Shown: positions 62,243 through 64,000 of the stretch, one piece after another
Numbering within the stretch: position 1 is the stretch's first letter
How the letters are laid out: every line of letters starts with the position of its first letter
NCBI GenBank assembly: GCA_031213475.1
Contig: JARUPZ010000026.1
Span: 6,555,785-6,619,784 of the forward strand
Origin: Nereocystis luetkeana
Lineage: Eukaryota; Sar; Phaeophyceae; Laminariales; Laminariaceae
DNA: 64,000 nucleotides
Direction: 5' to 3'
Notes under the pieces: model-generated
Databases searched by the model: none
What the model was told of the DNA's origin: nothing
The model's input: only the letters and a program-made list of their open reading frames with translations
Position numbers and translations under genes: made by a program

Positions 62243-62880
62243 TCCGTCCGTGCACGGTGCGGTTTTTTCAAATCGAAAATCCTACGGCCCGGTTCGGTGC
62301 GGTTTTAAAAAATTGGAAATCTTACGGTGCGGCTCGGTGCGGTTTTCAGGTATTTACCTGGTATTGTAAATCCTACGGTGCGGTTCGGTTTTGAGATATA
62401 TCCTACGGTACGGTTCGGTGCGGTTTTCAAAAATCGGGAATCCTACGGTGGTGCTGTTCGGTGCTGTGGTCAGATATTATTGTGAATCCTACGGTGCGGT
62501 TCGTTTGGTGATAAATCCTACGGGGCGGTTCGGTGCGGTTTTCAAAAATCGGAAATCCTACTGTGCGGTTCGGTGCGGCTTTAGAAAATCGGAAATCTTA
62601 CTACGGTGCGGTTCGTTTTTTTAGTGATACATCATACGGTTCGGTTCGGTTCCCCGTTGAATCGGTTTTTCTACGGTGCGGTTCCAATCCCCGTAGGGAA
62701 AACCGTGCAACACACGCTTTTCTCTACGGTGCACCGTATATGTAAACCGTACTAAACCACGGTTTCGTACGATTCTCAGGCTTTTATCGGGGCACTATAA
62801 CGAAACCGCTGTTTCTCTACTACGGTGCACCGTATTTGTATGAATGAACCGTACAAAACCGCGGTTTCGTACGGTTTCTG
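62243..62880 (+). repeat. Tandem array of ATCCTACGGTGCGGTTCGGT
   Basis: Units of about 35-45 bp: AATCCTACGGTGCGGTTCGG, then TGCGGTTTTCAAAAATCGGA. From 62700 the array turns into longer units with CTACGGTGCACCGTAT and AACCGCGGTTTCGTACG. One unit carries a TACCTGGTA (62355) not found in the others. Confidence 0.85.
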
Positions 62881-62899
62881 ACGCTTTTTCTCGGGGCTC

Positions 62900-63400
62900 T
62901 ACGTAACTCAAGCGAGCGCTGCTGCACAACGAGCAAAAGCTCTGCTGCAAGCAAACGCTGCTGCAAGCAAGTGCTGGCAAGAGAGCCACCCCAAGCCAGC
63001 CCTGCTGCAAGCGCTGTTGCAGGCGCTGCTACTGCTTGCGGCTGCGGCTGCTGCTGCTGCTGCTGCTGCTGCTGTAAGAAGAGCGCGCACCCTTGCCGCC
63101 ACGCTCCTGTGATTTTCGCCGCTCCGATCCCTTGTCGGGCAGAGAGGACAACGAAGAAGAAAAAGAGGGCCGATATTCTCGTTGTGGCGGCGTTCCTGGC
63201 ACAGCGAGTGTCGAAGAGCGTCAGTTAGATCGCACGTCTGCCTGTTGGTGCTGGCTGCTGCTTACTGCTCCAGCAGCTTGCCGCTGCTGCTACTATTATG
63301 GTGCAGGTAGGTACTGCTGCTTGCACGCCTTCTATCCTGCTCGCTGGGTGCTGCGAAAGTGCTGCCGCTGCTGGCTGCTGCAAGGTTTTATTTTTCAAAT
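62900..63400. repeat. CTG/GCA trinucleotide-rich region
   Basis: Interrupted GCTGCTGCAAGCAA units at 62915-63030 and an uninterrupted (CTG)n of about nine at 63048-63075. A second GCTGCTGC cluster is at 63246-63390. Poly-Ala, Leu or Cys open frames result. Confidence 0.8.
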
Positions 63401-63606
63401 ATAAAAATCCAATATTTAGCAATTTTTCGTCTCCGATTATGCGCATGCACGCCGGAAGGCTTTCGATTATGACCATCTTTCCGATGGAAATCCTTGATAC
63501 ACAAAAATATTATGCGCAGGCACTCTATCTATCTAGTGTTTCTGATGATTTTTTCAGTTTTTACAGATGATATTACCCTATTTTTTTCTGGTATTTTCAT
63601 GTTTCC

Positions 63607-63643
63607 TACCAGGTATTTCATACCAGGTACCAGGTACCTGGTA
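63607..63643. repeat. Cluster of four TACCWGGTA palindromes
   Basis: TACCAGGTA at 63607, 63621 and 63628, and TACCTGGTA at 63635, the last three overlapping by two bases each. This is the densest cluster of the motif. Confidence 0.9.
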
Positions 63644-63694
63644 GTTTCCGGCAGAGGTGTACTTCCGGAGACTCGGAGTATATAATATTTTGTC

Positions 63695-64000
63695 ATGCCC
63701 ATTGGTTACGGTTTTGGACCGTTTCAGGAGTTACTACGACTTGCGTTTTGTATCAGCAGGGGCCGCGTCATTTACGGCCCCTCCCCCAATTTGTGGATTG
63801 CGTACTCCTCGTACCTTCTAGTCCTCCTCTCGGTGGTCCTACATGTTGCCTTGGTCATCGCTATCGACCTGGGCACAAAGCAATCAGTTTACCATCTACA
63901 TACCTGGGAGACCTTCTCCCTAGCGTCAGAAGCACGCTTTAACTCTCTGGAGCACGTGCGGGCGCACGTCTCGATTCGGTTGGATCGTGGCCAGACTTGA
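63695..64000 (+). other. Open frame reaching the window edge, unassigned
   Basis: 101 codons from ATG at 63695 with a stop exactly at 63998-64000. It contains a hydrophobic stretch (LWIAYSSYLLVLLSVVLHVA) that could be a membrane segment. I do not recognise a family and the frame may be fortuitous. Confidence 0.25.

Overview
The window reads as repeat-dense nuclear DNA of a photosynthetic stramenopile, most likely a brown alga (Phaeophyceae). The main reason is one recognisable gene: three exons at 46165-50858 splice in frame into three consecutive EsV-1-7 cysteine-histidine repeats, a family best known from Ectocarpus, its viruses and related stramenopiles. Abundant CAG/CTG trinucleotide runs, phase-consistent GT-AG introns and low gene density fit this. 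No bacterial operon, rRNA gene or functional tRNA gene was seen. Species assignment is inference.

Almost everything else is mobile or tandem DNA. Between 1 and 46 kb I can separate about fifteen dispersed families by eye. The commonest is a ~97 bp palindromic MITE flanked by TTAA (about 24 copies), whose TTAA target and CCCTTTTAG ends suggest a piggyBac-type transposase. Next is a tRNA-headed, poly(A)-tailed SINE of ~340 bp (eight clear copies plus two related or diverged ones). There are also long inverted-repeat (fold-back) elements and several short TIR families of 75-410 bp. Many are nested: MITE in SINE, SINE in MITE, MITE in fold-back arm. These nestings reveal the empty target sites.

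The only recognisable transposon proteins are a decayed, 5'-truncated LINE reverse transcriptase (36085-37380, YADD box retained) and a 123-codon retroelement-like carboxy-terminal fragment on the minus strand (61531-61902). The latter abuts one of two ~350 bp direct repeats. No piggyBac-like transposase or complete LINE is present, so the small elements must have been mobilised by sources outside the window.

From 50.9 to 64 kb the sequence is dominated by tandem arrays (53.9, 54.5, 55.1, 55.6, 58.6 and 62.2 kb) and unrecognised open frames.

The pattern I find most unusual is not a gene. The 9-mer TACCAGGTA/TACCTGGTA occurs about 40 times by my count, where about 0.5 is expected by chance. 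A second palindrome, CTATTAATAG, occurs six times exactly where about 0.06 is expected. Both are scattered across unrelated contexts and may be footprints of tiny insertions or protein-binding palindromes.
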